Source: Lachnospiraceae bacterium MA2020
GTDB lineage: Bacteria; Bacillota; Clostridia; Lachnospirales; Lachnospiraceae
DNA: 64,000 nucleotides
Reading direction: 5' to 3'
Assembly: GCA_000746015.1 (NCBI GenBank)
Contig: JQKK01000003.1
Span: 186,001-250,000, forward strand
In this document: one piece after another, positions 55,335-64,000 of the stretch
How positions within the stretch are numbered: position 1 is the stretch's first letter
Layout of the letters: the number at the start of each line of letters is the position of its first letter
The notes under the pieces: model-generated
Told to the model about the DNA's origin: nothing
Seen by the model: only the letters and a program-made list of their open reading frames with translations
The model's database searches: none
Made by a program: the position numbers and the translations under genes

Positions 55335-56497
55335 TGTTCAAGTATAATTGCCTTAATCCTATTGCTAAAGTTGGTCTTGATAAATTCAACAAAAATTTCG
55401 TAGCGAGCGAAACTTTCGAAAATGCTGACTGCGTACTTGTACGTTCAGCAAAGATGCATGATCTTGAGCTTGGCGACAACCTGATGGCTGTTGCCAGAGC
55501 CGGTGCAGGTGTAAACAATATCCCTCTTGATAAGTGCGCAGAAAAGGGTATCGTAGTTTTTAATACACCTGGCGCAAATGCAAATGGTGTTAAGGAGCTC
55601 GTTATCGCAGGTATGCTCTACGCTTCCAGAGGAATTGTGGATGGTATCAACTGGGTAGCTACACAGGAAGGTAATGAAAATGTCGGCAAGGATGCTGAGA
55701 AGCAGAAGAAGGCTTATGCCGGAACTGAGATCGAGGGAAAGAAGCTCGGTGTTATCGGACTTGGCGCTATCGGTGTAAAGGTTGCAAATGCAGCGGTTAA
55801 TCTCGGAATGGAAGTTTATGGATATGATCCATATATCTCTGTAGATGCAGCATGGCATCTTTCAAGAGCTATCAAGCACGTTATCAATGTTGAGGAGATA
55901 TATGCAAATTGTGACTACATCACAATTCATGTGCCTCTTCTTGATGCAACAAAGAAGATGATAAATAAAGAAGCTATCAAGCTTATGAAGGATTCTGCAA
56001 TTCTCCTTAATTTCGCAAGAGACGAGCTGGTTGATGAAGAGGCTGTTGTTTCTGCACTTAAGGTAGGCAAGCTTCGCAAGTATGTAAGTGACTTTGCTAA
56101 TCCTACAACAGTTGGCCAGGAGGGATGTATCGTAACACCTCACCTCGGAGCTTCTACAGAGGAGTCTGAGGACAACTGCGCAGTAATGGCTGTAAGAGAG
56201 CTTGTAGACTACATGGAGAACGGAAATATCATCAATTCGGTTAACTTCCCGAAGATTGATATGGGCGTTTGTGCATCAGCCGGAAGAGTACTTGTCCTTC
56301 ATGAAAATAAGGCAAACATGATCACAAAGTTCTCAAGCTACTTTGGTGATGCCGGAATCAACATTTCAGAGATGAACAATAAGTCACGTGGAAATAACGC
56401 TGTTTCCATGTTTGATCTTGATGATCCTGCAACAGACGAGATAATAGAAAAGATCAAGGCTGTTCCTGGAGTATTTAAGGTAAGAGTTGTAAAGTAA
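55334..56497 (+). CDS. serA: D-3-phosphoglycerate dehydrogenase
   Basis: A 387-residue NAD-dependent dehydrogenase, the first step of serine synthesis. LGVIGLGAIGVKVANAA is the NAD site; NFARDELVDEE and TPHLGASTEESEDN hold the catalytic region. A C-terminal ACT domain (about 315-387) suggests feedback by serine. It follows serC directly; serB was not found. Confidence 0.93.
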   Translation: MFKYNCLNPIAKVGLDKFNKNFVASETFENADCVLVRSAKMHDLELGDNLMAVARAGAGVNNIPLDKCAEKGIVVFNTPGANANGVKELVIAGMLYASRGIVDGINWVATQEGNENVGKDAEKQKKAYAGTEIEGKKLGVIGLGAIGVKVANAAVNLGMEVYGYDPYISVDAAWHLSRAIKHVINVEEIYANCDYITIHVPLLDATKKMINKEAIKLMKDSAILLNFARDELVDEEAVVSALKVGKLRKYVSDFANPTTVGQEGCIVTPHLGASTEESEDNCAVMAVRELVDYMENGNIINSVNFPKIDMGVCASAGRVLVLHENKANMITKFSSYFGDAGINISEMNNKSRGNNAVSMFDLDDPATDEIIEKIKAVPGVFKVRVVK

Positions 56498-56524
56498 TAG
56501 TTGAATATTATGGTATTTAAGAGG

Positions 56525-56558
56525 TCCTGCGGTGAGTTTTTCATCGCAGGATTTTTTG
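56525..56558 (+). terminator. intrinsic terminator after serA
   Basis: An 11-bp stem with G-U pairs (TCCTGCGGTGA with TCATCGCAGGA) is followed by six T bases. Confidence 0.88.
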
Positions 56559-56598
56559 ATGTTTTTTACTTGTATTTAAAATTGTACACAATTTGTAC

Positions 56599-56627
56599 TT
56601 GAATGTATACAATATTTGTGATACAGT
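56599..56627 (+). promoter_or_regulatory. possible promoter of the surface-protein transcript
   Basis: TTGAAT at 56599-56604 and TACAGT at 56622-56627 are 17 bases apart. The boxes are weak, but the location gives a leader of about 150 bases. Confidence 0.45.
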
Positions 56628-56668
56628 ATACGAGATTTGTGTCTTATAGTAAGGAACGCCCGTTTCAT

Positions 56669-56760
56669 TGAGCCTTGCAGCAAGACAGTTGATATTTTAC
56701 TTATAGCCGGTTTCGTACCGGTTTGTTTAAGTACAACTGGCGAGCGATAGAGGAGGCTCA
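56669..56760 (+). promoter_or_regulatory. structured leader RNA before the surface protein
   Basis: Four nested helices can form: TGAGCCT/AGGCTCA (56669-56675 with 56754-56760), CAGTTG/CAACTG (56686-56691 with 56734-56739), TACTTA/TAAGTA (56698-56703 with 56728-56733), and CCGGT/ACCGG with a TTCGT loop (56707-56721). The unpaired joints hold purine-rich tracts (TGCAGCAAGA, GCGAGCGATAGAGG). This looks like a cis-regulatory RNA such as a riboswitch, but I do not recognise the class. Confidence 0.55.
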
Positions 56761-56787
56761 GCCAGATTCAGGGAGGAAGTTGGAAGT

Positions 56788-59700
56788 ATGAAACACAGAG
56801 CGCGTCTACTGAGCATTCTTTTGTCATCAGTGATCTCATTTGTATCTGTAACAGGAAATGTCACATACTATGCACACGCAGAGGAAGTGATGAGTGAAGA
56901 TACAACATCAGAAGACAATTCTGAAGAACAATCTGAAGAAAAACCCGAAGAAGAAATAAATGAAGAATCAGAGGATGAGTGTGAAGAGCATTCTGAAGAA
57001 TCTGATTCAGAAGAATCTAAAGCAGAGGAGCAGAGCGAGTCAGAAGAGCACGCAGAAGCTGAGTCTGAAAATACTGAAGCTGAAAATACTGAAGCAGTAA
57101 GTGGGTCAGGCGAAACAGAGCAGACAGAAGCAGCACCTGAAGCGGAAATGCCAAGTGAGGCAGCACCAAGCGAGGCAATGCCAAGTGAGGCTGCGCCAAG
57201 TGAGGCAGCACCAAGCGAGGCAATGCCAAGTGAGGCGGCGCCAAGTGAAGCAGCGCCAACAGAGGCAATGCCAACAGAAGCGGCACCAACAGAGGCAGCG
57301 CCAAGTGAAGCAATGCCAACAGAAGCAGCGCCAAGCGAAGCAATGCCAACAGAGTCAGCGCCAAATGAAGCAGCTCCGACAGAGGCAATGCCAACAGAGC
57401 CAGTGCCAAGTGAAACAGCGCCGACAGAGGCAGCACCATCTGAGCCAACAGCAGGCGAAGTAATGCCTTCAGAAGAAGCTTCTCAGGACGAAGGCTCTGC
57501 AAATGAGACAGTAAATTTTGAGTTGCCAACAGAAGAGTATGCGATGGATCCCGGTATGCTCGAAGCTTCTATGGCAATTGTAAATGATAAGGATAAATTT
57601 AAATCGGGTACAGATAAATATGGTAATTCGATATTCATAGATTTAGGAAAAACGTATGGCTTAGGTTATGTTGATCATTATGATTTTGAAGATATTGATG
57701 GTTTAAAACGTGTTTATAATAAACCTTGGAGTTTTGGAAGAGATAGTGCCTCTGCTACATTTACACTTGAAGATCCTTCAAAAATCAATGAATCTATAAC
57801 TATAAAGTGTAATCATTGGGCTGGAGTAGAAGTATGTATTCCATTTACTAAGAAATGCACAGAAGCCAAAGTTCGTGAAGAAAACATATATATCACGTTA
57901 AAGTTCACCCTAGATGCACCAACGATCGAGTTTCCTGATTTGAACACAACTTACAATGGCAGTGCTGTTGATTTTGCAGATCGTATCAAGGTACCTGATG
58001 GAGTAACATATCATGCGGTTTATCTTGATGAAAATGAAAATGAGCTTGCAGGTGCTCCGGTAAATGCTGGAAATTATAAGATCAGGGTCAATACGGAGCT
58101 TAATAAAGACTACAAGGATACGGAAGAAACCAGAAACTTTACAATAGAGAAGGCTGACTTAAATGTTTCTGCAGACTGGTACAACGGAACATATGATGGA
58201 GAATCACATAAGGTTGTTTCAATAAATAGCGTAAATGGTGTGGATGGTAATCCTGTAAAGTGCAGTATTGATGAGATACCGGTTGTAACTGAGCCATGTG
58301 ATAAAGAATATACAATCGGAATAATGCCTGAGAATCCTAACTACAATTATGCATCGATTACAGGTACGGTTGTTGTAAATAAAGCAGACTATGATGAATC
58401 TAAGATCGAAGCTACTGCGAGCGATGTTTATTATAAGAGCGGTGACAAGCCTACAGTTGTTGTAAAGTATGACGGTAAAGTGCTTGATGAGAAAGAATAT
58501 AGCATCGCATATGATAGAGACATTTGTGATTCACTTGGAGAGCATAAGCTTACTGTAAAATTAAGTAAGGATCATTATAACGACAAAGACTACACAACAA
58601 GCTACAATGTATTTGCAATGAAGGCAGCAATCTATAAGAGGACTAGTAAAAATGGCAAAACTCTTTTAGGATATGGCTATCTCACAGAAGAATATTATAA
58701 AAATAATATCAATAGTACACTTAATATAACTGCTGACAAGGCTATCAGAGAAGCAATCCTTGAGCTTCCTGAAGATTTGGATGATGGTACACCAATTGAA
58801 TATGGCAGGCTTGAGCACAAGGTAAAGGGATCTTTGGATGTAACGATTTTGTGTTATGTCGGAGATAAGGATGCGGAATACTATCTCCTTAAATCAGGTG
58901 AGAAGAAACCTGATGGTATAGCTGGTGATCCAAAGCCAAAATATGTTTCAGTTGGATCAGGTAGCATATCGTTTAATGCCTATGAATGCAATATCCTTGA
59001 CAAAAATGCTAAAGAAACATCTATAGACAAGTATCTCGTTTCAACTCCAAATGAGAAGGCTAAGAGAAAAGCTATAGTGTCTGCAGGATATTCTGAAGAA
59101 GAAATTGATGATATGGGCCTCGATATCAAGTGGTACAGAATAATAAATAACAGAGGCAGTGACGGATACCATGTTGATGGTAGAGTTGTCAGAAAAGCTA
59201 CCGGTGAAGACTATGATCACCGTGATACTTTCCACGTAACAGCAAAGGTTGCAGGTGGAAAGGGAACAGTATCAGTAAGTTCGCAGAAGGTATATGCAGG
59301 AGATGATTCTGAGCCTATTACATTTAAGGTAAGAGAAGGATTTATAATTGAAAAGATAGAGATAAATAGAAAAAAAACTATCAAAGAGATAGAGATAAAT
59401 GGAGAAATGAAAAGGTTTTCCGATTTAAAAATAGATACTTATACTTACCCTGCTATCAAAAATGTTTCTGAAGATATAGATATAAATGTAAGCATAACTC
59501 CGAAAAAGACTCCTTCAGAGAATAGTACCTCACAGAACAGTACTTCACAGAATAGTACTTCACAGAACAGTACTTCACAGAACAGTACTTCGCAGAATAG
59601 TACTTCGCAGAATAGTACTTCGCAGAACAGTACTTCACAGAACAGTACCTCAGAGAATAGTACTTCGCAGAACAGTACTTCAGAGAACAGTACATCAGGT

Positions 59701-60444
59701 AATCTTGTTCCGGCTATCGTAGATGAGGAAGAGAATACCGAGTCAGAGAATGCGATTACTCCTGAGAAAAAGTCTGAAGAGAAGGCTGATTCTGAAAAGA
59801 AGACTGAAGAGAAAGAAGAAAAGTCTGACTCTGAAAAGAAGACTGAAGATAAAAAAGAGGAAAAGGCTGAGCCAGAAAAGATGGCTGAGGAGAATAAGGA
59901 AGAACAGTCTGAGCCAGAGAAGAAGGCTGAAGAAAATAAAGAAGAAAAGTCCGAGCCGGAGAAGAAGGCTGAGGAGAAAAAGGACGAGGACAAAAAAGAA
60001 GAAAAATCTGAGTCAGATAACAAGGCTCCTGAGAAAAAGGGCGAAGACAAAAAAGAAGAAAAATCTGAATCAGGCAATAAGGCTCCTGAAAAGAAGGAAG
60101 AGAAGGCAGAAGATACAAATAAGTCAGACAGCAATAGCAATGATGGCAAAAAGAAATCACACAAGAAGAAAAAATCATCAAGTACTACTGCATCAACTAC
60201 TGCGACAACTACTGCATCAACAGAGGGTTCAGCTTCAGCCCAGGAAAATGCTTCTTCTGAAGTTCTTGGAGAGCGCAAAGAACCAAATGAAACAAAATCT
60301 GAGGATGGCGTTCTTGGGGATAAAAAGAGCCCGGATACAGGTGATGGATCAAACCCTCTTCTTTGGCTTACACTTCTTTTGGCATCGGGTGCAGGCATAT
60401 TTACACGTGTGAATGCATCAATAAGAAAAAAAGAGGAAGAATAA
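56788..60444 (+). CDS. repeat-rich cell-wall surface protein with SPDTG sortase anchor
   Basis: A 1218-residue exported protein. A signal peptide ends near AHA-EE (residue 31). An acidic Glu-rich stalk follows, then 20 P-S/T-E-A-A/M repeats, a folded core (about 245-900) with bacterial Ig/MBG-like modules (TYNGSAVDF...GNYKIRV...FTIEKAD; a second copy after), 12 NSTSQ-type repeats, and a long Glu/Lys charged stretch. The C-terminus has SPDTGD, a hydrophobic helix and RKKEEE, a sortase anchor of the SPxTG variant. It is likely an adhesin or wall stalk protein. The ligand is unknown. Confidence 0.85.
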   Translation: MKHRARLLSILLSSVISFVSVTGNVTYYAHAEEVMSEDTTSEDNSEEQSEEKPEEEINEESEDECEEHSEESDSEESKAEEQSESEEHAEAESENTEAENTEAVSGSGETEQTEAAPEAEMPSEAAPSEAMPSEAAPSEAAPSEAMPSEAAPSEAAPTEAMPTEAAPTEAAPSEAMPTEAAPSEAMPTESAPNEAAPTEAMPTEPVPSETAPTEAAPSEPTAGEVMPSEEASQDEGSANETVNFELPTEEYAMDPGMLEASMAIVNDKDKFKSGTDKYGNSIFIDLGKTYGLGYVDHYDFEDIDGLKRVYNKPWSFGRDSASATFTLEDPSKINESITIKCNHWAGVEVCIPFTKKCTEAKVREENIYITLKFTLDAPTIEFPDLNTTYNGSAVDFADRIKVPDGVTYHAVYLDENENELAGAPVNAGNYKIRVNTELNKDYKDTEETRNFTIEKADLNVSADWYNGTYDGESHKVVSINSVNGVDGNPVKCSIDEIPVVTEPCDKEYTIGIMPENPNYNYASITGTVVVNKADYDESKIEATASDVYYKSGDKPTVVVKYDGKVLDEKEYSIAYDRDICDSLGEHKLTVKLSKDHYNDKDYTTSYNVFAMKAAIYKRTSKNGKTLLGYGYLTEEYYKNNINSTLNITADKAIREAILELPEDLDDGTPIEYGRLEHKVKGSLDVTILCYVGDKDAEYYLLKSGEKKPDGIAGDPKPKYVSVGSGSISFNAYECNILDKNAKETSIDKYLVSTPNEKAKRKAIVSAGYSEEEIDDMGLDIKWYRIINNRGSDGYHVDGRVVRKATGEDYDHRDTFHVTAKVAGGKGTVSVSSQKVYAGDDSEPITFKVREGFIIEKIEINRKKTIKEIEINGEMKRFSDLKIDTYTYPAIKNVSEDIDINVSITPKKTPSENSTSQNSTSQNSTSQNSTSQNSTSQNSTSQNSTSQNSTSQNSTSENSTSQNSTSENSTSGNLVPAIVDEEENTESENAITPEKKSEEKADSEKKTEEKEEKSDSEKKTEDKKEEKAEPEKMAEENKEEQSEPEKKAEENKEEKSEPEKKAEEKKDEDKKEEKSESDNKAPEKKGEDKKEEKSESGNKAPEKKEEKAEDTNKSDSNSNDGKKKSHKKKKSSSTTASTTATTTASTEGSASAQENASSEVLGERKEPNETKSEDGVLGDKKSPDTGDGSNPLLWLTLLLASGAGIFTRVNASIRKKEEE
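57151..57450 (+). repeat. 20 tandem 15-bp repeats encoding P-S/T-E-A-A/M
   Basis: Exactly 20 units of 15 bases, nearly all starting CCAA. The first seven are almost identical to each other; later units drift, which suggests recent expansion at the 5' end. Confidence 0.95.
59521..59700 (+). repeat. 12 tandem 15-bp repeats encoding NSTSQ
   Basis: Twelve exact 15-base units, eight ending in Gln, then Glu, Gln, Glu and Gly. Units differ only at a few third positions. Such arrays change length by slippage or recombination. Confidence 0.95.
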
Positions 60445-60468
60445 TTTAACATTCTTGATCTGATATTT

Positions 60469-60507
60469 AGGCAAGTTAGTCAATTTAGGCTGACTTGCCT
60501 TTATTTT
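60469..60507 (+). terminator. intrinsic terminator after the surface protein
   Basis: AGGCAAG...GTCA pairs with TGACTTGCCT (small bulge), followed by TTATTTTT. Confidence 0.8.
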
Positions 60508-60562
60508 TGTGATATACTTTTTAGGAGTAAAAAAAGATTATACGAAAGGATTCGACTATCAC

Positions 60563-61804
60563 ATGGCACGTATAAGACCTTTTCGCTGCATTCGTCCAAA
60601 GTCATCACTTGCTTCCAGGATTGCAGCATTACCTTATGATGTTTATTCAAGGCAGGAGGCTAAAGAAGAAATATCTTCAGAGTCACTGTCTTTTTTGCGT
60701 ATTGACAGACCGGAGACTAATTTCGGTGATGAAGTAGATACATATGATGAAAGATGCTATCAAAAGGCCAGTGAAATTTTGAATTCTATGATAGCAGATG
60801 GAAGTTTCATTGAGGATGAAAAGTCTGAGTACTATATCTATGAGCTCACAATGAATGGACGTTCCCAGACGGGAATAGTTGCTTGTGCTTCTGTTGATGA
60901 TTATGAAAACAAGATAATTAAAAAGCATGAGAATACAAGATCGGATAAGGAATTAGACCGTATTCGTCACGTAGAAGCATGTTCTGCTCAGACAGGCCCT
61001 ATATTTTTGGGCTACAGGTCATGTGATACGATAAATAAGATCGTAGATAAAGTAAAGAAAGATACTCCTGCACTTTATGACTTTGTAAGTAATGATGGAG
61101 TCGGGCACAGAGTATGGGCAATATCTTCGGATGAAGATATTTTAAATATAAGTGCTGCTTTTGAAGAGATAAATGAAATATATATATGCGATGGTCATCA
61201 CAGGTGTGCATCAGCAGTCAAAGCAGCATTGGACCAAAGAGCAAAGCATCCGTTGTATAAGGGGGATGAGGAGTTCAATTTCTTCCTTTCAGTTCTTTTC
61301 CCTGACAGTGACTTAAAGATATATGATTACAATAGAGTGGTAAGGGACTTAAATGGTCTTTCAGAAGATCGTTTCCTTGACAGGGTACGTAAAAAATTCA
61401 TTATAGAAGAAATCGGGGAAAGGGAATACAGGCCAACAGAAAAGGGTAATTTTGGCATGTATATAAGCGGTGTATGGTATCATCTGACTGCAAAACCTGA
61501 GACTTTATTGGACGATACGGTAGACAGGCTGGATGTTTCGATACTTCAAAATGAGCTTTTGGCTCCTATACTGAGTATAGAAGATCCTAAGACTGACAAG
61601 CGTATAAAGTTTGTAGGTGGAATCAGGGGACTTGGAGAGCTGGAAAGACTGGTAGATTCCATGGAATATGCAGTTGCTTTTTCAATGTATCCTACAGACA
61701 TAAATGAGCTTTTTAAGGTGGCAGATGAAGGTGGACTTATGCCGCCAAAATCTACGTGGTTTGAGCCAAAGCTCAGAAGCGGATTGTTTATACATAAATT
61801 CTAA
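60563..61804 (+). CDS. DUF1015 family protein
   Basis: A 413-residue protein of the DUF1015 family: it starts MARIRPFRCIRPK, with AALPYDVYSRQEA, ICDGHHRCASAVKAA and a C-terminal MPPKSTWFEPKLRSGLF. The CDGHHR segment resembles a metal or phosphate site, but function is unknown. In many Clostridia such genes lie near serine synthesis, as here (serC-serA 4 kb upstream). ATG 60563 follows GAAAGGA; an ATG at 60509 lies in the terminator tail region and is less likely. Confidence 0.82.
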   Translation: MARIRPFRCIRPKSSLASRIAALPYDVYSRQEAKEEISSESLSFLRIDRPETNFGDEVDTYDERCYQKASEILNSMIADGSFIEDEKSEYYIYELTMNGRSQTGIVACASVDDYENKIIKKHENTRSDKELDRIRHVEACSAQTGPIFLGYRSCDTINKIVDKVKKDTPALYDFVSNDGVGHRVWAISSDEDILNISAAFEEINEIYICDGHHRCASAVKAALDQRAKHPLYKGDEEFNFFLSVLFPDSDLKIYDYNRVVRDLNGLSEDRFLDRVRKKFIIEEIGEREYRPTEKGNFGMYISGVWYHLTAKPETLLDDTVDRLDVSILQNELLAPILSIEDPKTDKRIKFVGGIRGLGELERLVDSMEYAVAFSMYPTDINELFKVADEGGLMPPKSTWFEPKLRSGLFIHKF

Positions 61805-61828
61805 GGTTTATGAAGGGAGTTTGACACG

Positions 61829-64000
61829 ATGACTAAGAAGGTATACAACTTGATGGATTGGGCTGCTATAGAAGCAATCACTTATTCAGAAGAAGACCAT
61901 CCGAAGGCACTGCTTGGACCACATGAGGTGGGCTCTCAAACACTTATACAGGCTTTTCTGCCACAGGCAAAGAGTGTAGCTGTGAGAGTAGGAAGATCCA
62001 AGACACCTGTTGAGATGGAACTTGCTGATGAAAGTGGCTACTATGCATGTCTTATCAAAAGGAAGCTTCCGTTTACATATACATTGATATGTGAAAATGA
62101 AGATGGATCAACTGTAGAGTTTGCAGATCCATACCAGTTTGAAGGTGTTATCACAGAAAAGGATGCAGTTAAGTTTAATAACGGCATACATTACAGGGCA
62201 TATGAAGTACTTGGTGCTCATGTGATGGAGATTGATGGTGTAAAGGGTACACATTTTGCGGTTTGGGCACCAAATGCGATGCGTGTGAGCGTAGTTGGTG
62301 ACTTTAACATGTGGGATGGACGCATGCATCAGATGGAAAAGCTTTGGGATTCCGGTATCTTTGAGCTTTTTATCCCTGGCGTAGAAGATGGTGCTGTCTA
62401 TAAATATGAGATAAAAACTAAGAATGGAACTATTCTTTTTAAGGCAGATCCTTATGGCTTTGGAGCTCAGCTGAGACCGGACAATGCATCAGTCGTAAGA
62501 GATATTTCCGGTTTTGTCTGGAATGATGAAAAGTGGATCGCAAAAAGGGAAAAGACAGAGTTTGAAAATGAACCTGTTGCAATCTATGAAGTTCATCTTG
62601 GTTCATGGAAAAAGTCAGAAGATAATGGCTTTTTGAGCTACAGAGAGATCGCACCGGAGCTTGCAAAGTATGTTAAAAAGATGGGATATACCCATATCGA
62701 GCTTATGCCGGTGATGGAGCATCCTCTTGATGAATCATGGGGATATCAGGTGGTTGGATATTATGCTCCTACCAGCAGATATGGTACACCGGAAGATTTT
62801 GCGTGGTTTATGGACTACATGCATAGTCAGGAAATAGGTGTTATTCTTGACTGGGTACCGGCTCACTTCCCTCGTGATGCGCATGGTCTGAGCTTCTTTG
62901 ACGGTACGCACCTCTATGAGTCAGAGGATTCTAGACGCAGCGATCATCCGGATTGGGGCACACTGATTTTTGATTATTCACGTCCTGAAGTAAGGAATTA
63001 TCTTATAGCGAGCGCATTATTCTGGGTTTCAAAGTATCATGCAGATGGTATCAGGATGGATGCAGTAGCTTCTATGCTTTATCTTGATTATGGCAAGCAG
63101 GGCGGTGAATGGGTTCCGAATATGTATGGCGGCAAGGAAAATCTTGACGCGGTAGAGCTTTTGAAACACCTGAACTCTGTATTTGCAAAGAATGCAAGAG
63201 GAGCAGTTGTCATTGCTGAGGAGTCTACAGCATGGCCACAGGTTACAGGCAAGCTTGACGAGGGCGGACTTGGATTTGATTATAAGTGGAACATGGGCTG
63301 GATGAATGACTTCCTCGGATATATGAGAAATGACCCATATTATAGGACAAGTCATTATAATGAGCTTTGTTTCCCTATGATATATGCGTATTCAGAGAAG
63401 TTTATCCTGCCATTTTCACATGATGAAGTGGTACACGGCAAAGGTTCTTTGCTCAGCATGATGCCTGGCACAAATGATGAGAAGTTTGCTAATCTGAAGG
63501 CAGCTTTCGGATTTTTGTTTACTCATCCGGGCAAGAAGCTTTTGTTCATGGGACAGGATATAGGTGAGTTTGACGAGTGGAATGAGAACCGCAGCGTTGA
63601 ATGGAATCTCCTTGAGTATGCTGACCACAAATGGGTAAATGATGTTTGCCGTGATCTTGTTTCACTTTACAAGTCACAGCCGGCACTTTACAAGCTTGAT
63701 CATGATTACAATGGCTTTGAGTGGATAAACTGCATTTCAGCTAATGAAAATATAGTTGTCTACCTCAGAAAGACAGAAAAAGCTGATGAGACACTTCTTG
63801 TTGTCATCAACTTCGAAAACATTCCGAGAAAGAACTACAAGATCGGAGTTCCTTTTGCGGGAAAATATAAGGAAATCTTTAATTCTGATGCTGAAAAGTA
63901 CGGTGGATTTGACTTTAGAAATACACGTACCCATGTTTCAGACAAAGAAGAATGTGATGGACGAGAAAACTCTATCAGGATAAAGGTTCCGCCTCTGGCT
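61829..64000 (+). CDS. glgB: 1,4-alpha-glucan branching enzyme (3' partial)
   Basis: The frame from ATG 61829 (after GAAGGGAG) stays open for 724 codons to the right edge, so the stop is missing. An N-terminal CBM48 region (FAVWAPNAMRVSVVGDFNMW) precedes the GH13 core with all catalytic regions intact: DWVPAHFP, GIRMDAVASM with the nucleophile Asp, VIAEEST with the acid/base Glu, and FSHDEVVHGK. It adds alpha-1,6 branches to glycogen. Compare the catalytically dead GH13 protein at 34778-36622. Confidence 0.94.
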   Translation, partial: MTKKVYNLMDWAAIEAITYSEEDHPKALLGPHEVGSQTLIQAFLPQAKSVAVRVGRSKTPVEMELADESGYYACLIKRKLPFTYTLICENEDGSTVEFADPYQFEGVITEKDAVKFNNGIHYRAYEVLGAHVMEIDGVKGTHFAVWAPNAMRVSVVGDFNMWDGRMHQMEKLWDSGIFELFIPGVEDGAVYKYEIKTKNGTILFKADPYGFGAQLRPDNASVVRDISGFVWNDEKWIAKREKTEFENEPVAIYEVHLGSWKKSEDNGFLSYREIAPELAKYVKKMGYTHIELMPVMEHPLDESWGYQVVGYYAPTSRYGTPEDFAWFMDYMHSQEIGVILDWVPAHFPRDAHGLSFFDGTHLYESEDSRRSDHPDWGTLIFDYSRPEVRNYLIASALFWVSKYHADGIRMDAVASMLYLDYGKQGGEWVPNMYGGKENLDAVELLKHLNSVFAKNARGAVVIAEESTAWPQVTGKLDEGGLGFDYKWNMGWMNDFLGYMRNDPYYRTSHYNELCFPMIYAYSEKFILPFSHDEVVHGKGSLLSMMPGTNDEKFANLKAAFGFLFTHPGKKLLFMGQDIGEFDEWNENRSVEWNLLEYADHKWVNDVCRDLVSLYKSQPALYKLDHDYNGFEWINCISANENIVVYLRKTEKADETLLVVINFENIPRKNYKIGVPFAGKYKEIFNSDAEKYGGFDFRNTRTHVSDKEECDGRENSIRIKVPPLA

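Noticed and set aside
56634-56787. c-di-GMP type I riboswitch before the surface protein
   Set aside because: The conserved GGGCAAACC and GCAAAGCC tracts are absent and the helices are stacked end to end, not side by side.
57017-57529. Long open frame on the minus strand, Leu-rich, within the surface-protein gene
   Set aside because: It is the antisense of the PSEAA repeat array; open only because the repeat has a fixed codon phase. No ribosome site.
57151-59700. Regular short repeats considered as a CRISPR array
   Set aside because: Units are 15 bases, head to tail, in frame and coding, with no spacers and no cas genes.
59445-60452. 335-codon minus-strand frame rich in Ser, Phe and FCEVL repeats
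   Set aside because: It mirrors the NSTSQ array and the Glu/Lys stretch of the surface protein; composition is an artefact of the repeat.

Overview
The window reads as chromosome of an anaerobic Clostridia bacterium, most likely a member of the Lachnospiraceae. This is an inference from the moderately AT-rich codon use, the PocR/AraC regulators, the B12-independent glycyl-radical microcompartment, a desulfoferrodoxin, an SPDTG-type surface anchor and the overall gene families. No rRNA, tRNA, CRISPR array or intact mobile element was seen.

Layout. 1-4.9 kb: the end of a Gld-type ABC exporter operon, gltX, a HAD phosphatase and a glutaredoxin-like protein. 4.9-7.7 kb: an accessory patch with a metalloprotease-like lipoprotein, a broken zinc-ribbon/HTH gene joined to a 260-bp copy of part of the AraC gene found 3.5 kb away, an intact superoxide reductase, and a decayed AbiE toxin-antitoxin locus that keeps an inverted-repeat operator. 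7.7-9.5 kb: a compact UvrD-like helicase. 9.6-25.9 kb: a bacterial microcompartment (BMC) locus. Its leftward arm holds the AraC and PocR-kinase regulators, an Fe-alcohol dehydrogenase, a CoA-acylating aldehyde dehydrogenase, EutN, EutJ, PduL, a tailed shell protein, a flavoprotein-like cargo candidate and a pyruvate:ferredoxin oxidoreductase (PFOR). Its rightward arm holds a glycyl-radical diol dehydratase, its activase, a PduB-like trimer and a PduA-like hexamer. Together they would dehydrate 1,2-propanediol or glycerol to an aldehyde inside a shell and disproportionate it to alcohol and acyl-phosphate. The PFOR is an unusual extra.

26.2-33.8 kb: a four-gene operon that is the best candidate for an undescribed system. 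It contains a STAS domain fused to an NRPS condensation domain, an A-T-C NRPS protein, a MATE transporter and an acyl-CoA carboxyltransferase. 34-38.9 kb: a tightly packed operon of exonuclease III, a GH13 protein that has lost all its catalytic residues, a TraX-like membrane protein, a DUF5662 protein and trpS. An HbpS-like protein and apt follow.

40-46.1 kb, leftward: potABCD polyamine import, a lactonase and aroC. 46.3-64 kb, rightward: two tiny proteins of unknown role, a VanY-type peptidase, tgt, yajC, leuB-ilvD-ilvB-serC-serA amino-acid biosynthesis, a structured leader RNA before a large repeat-rich surface protein, a DUF1015 protein, and the start of glgB running off the right edge.

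All names come from reading the translated sequence and recalling family motifs; no database search was run.
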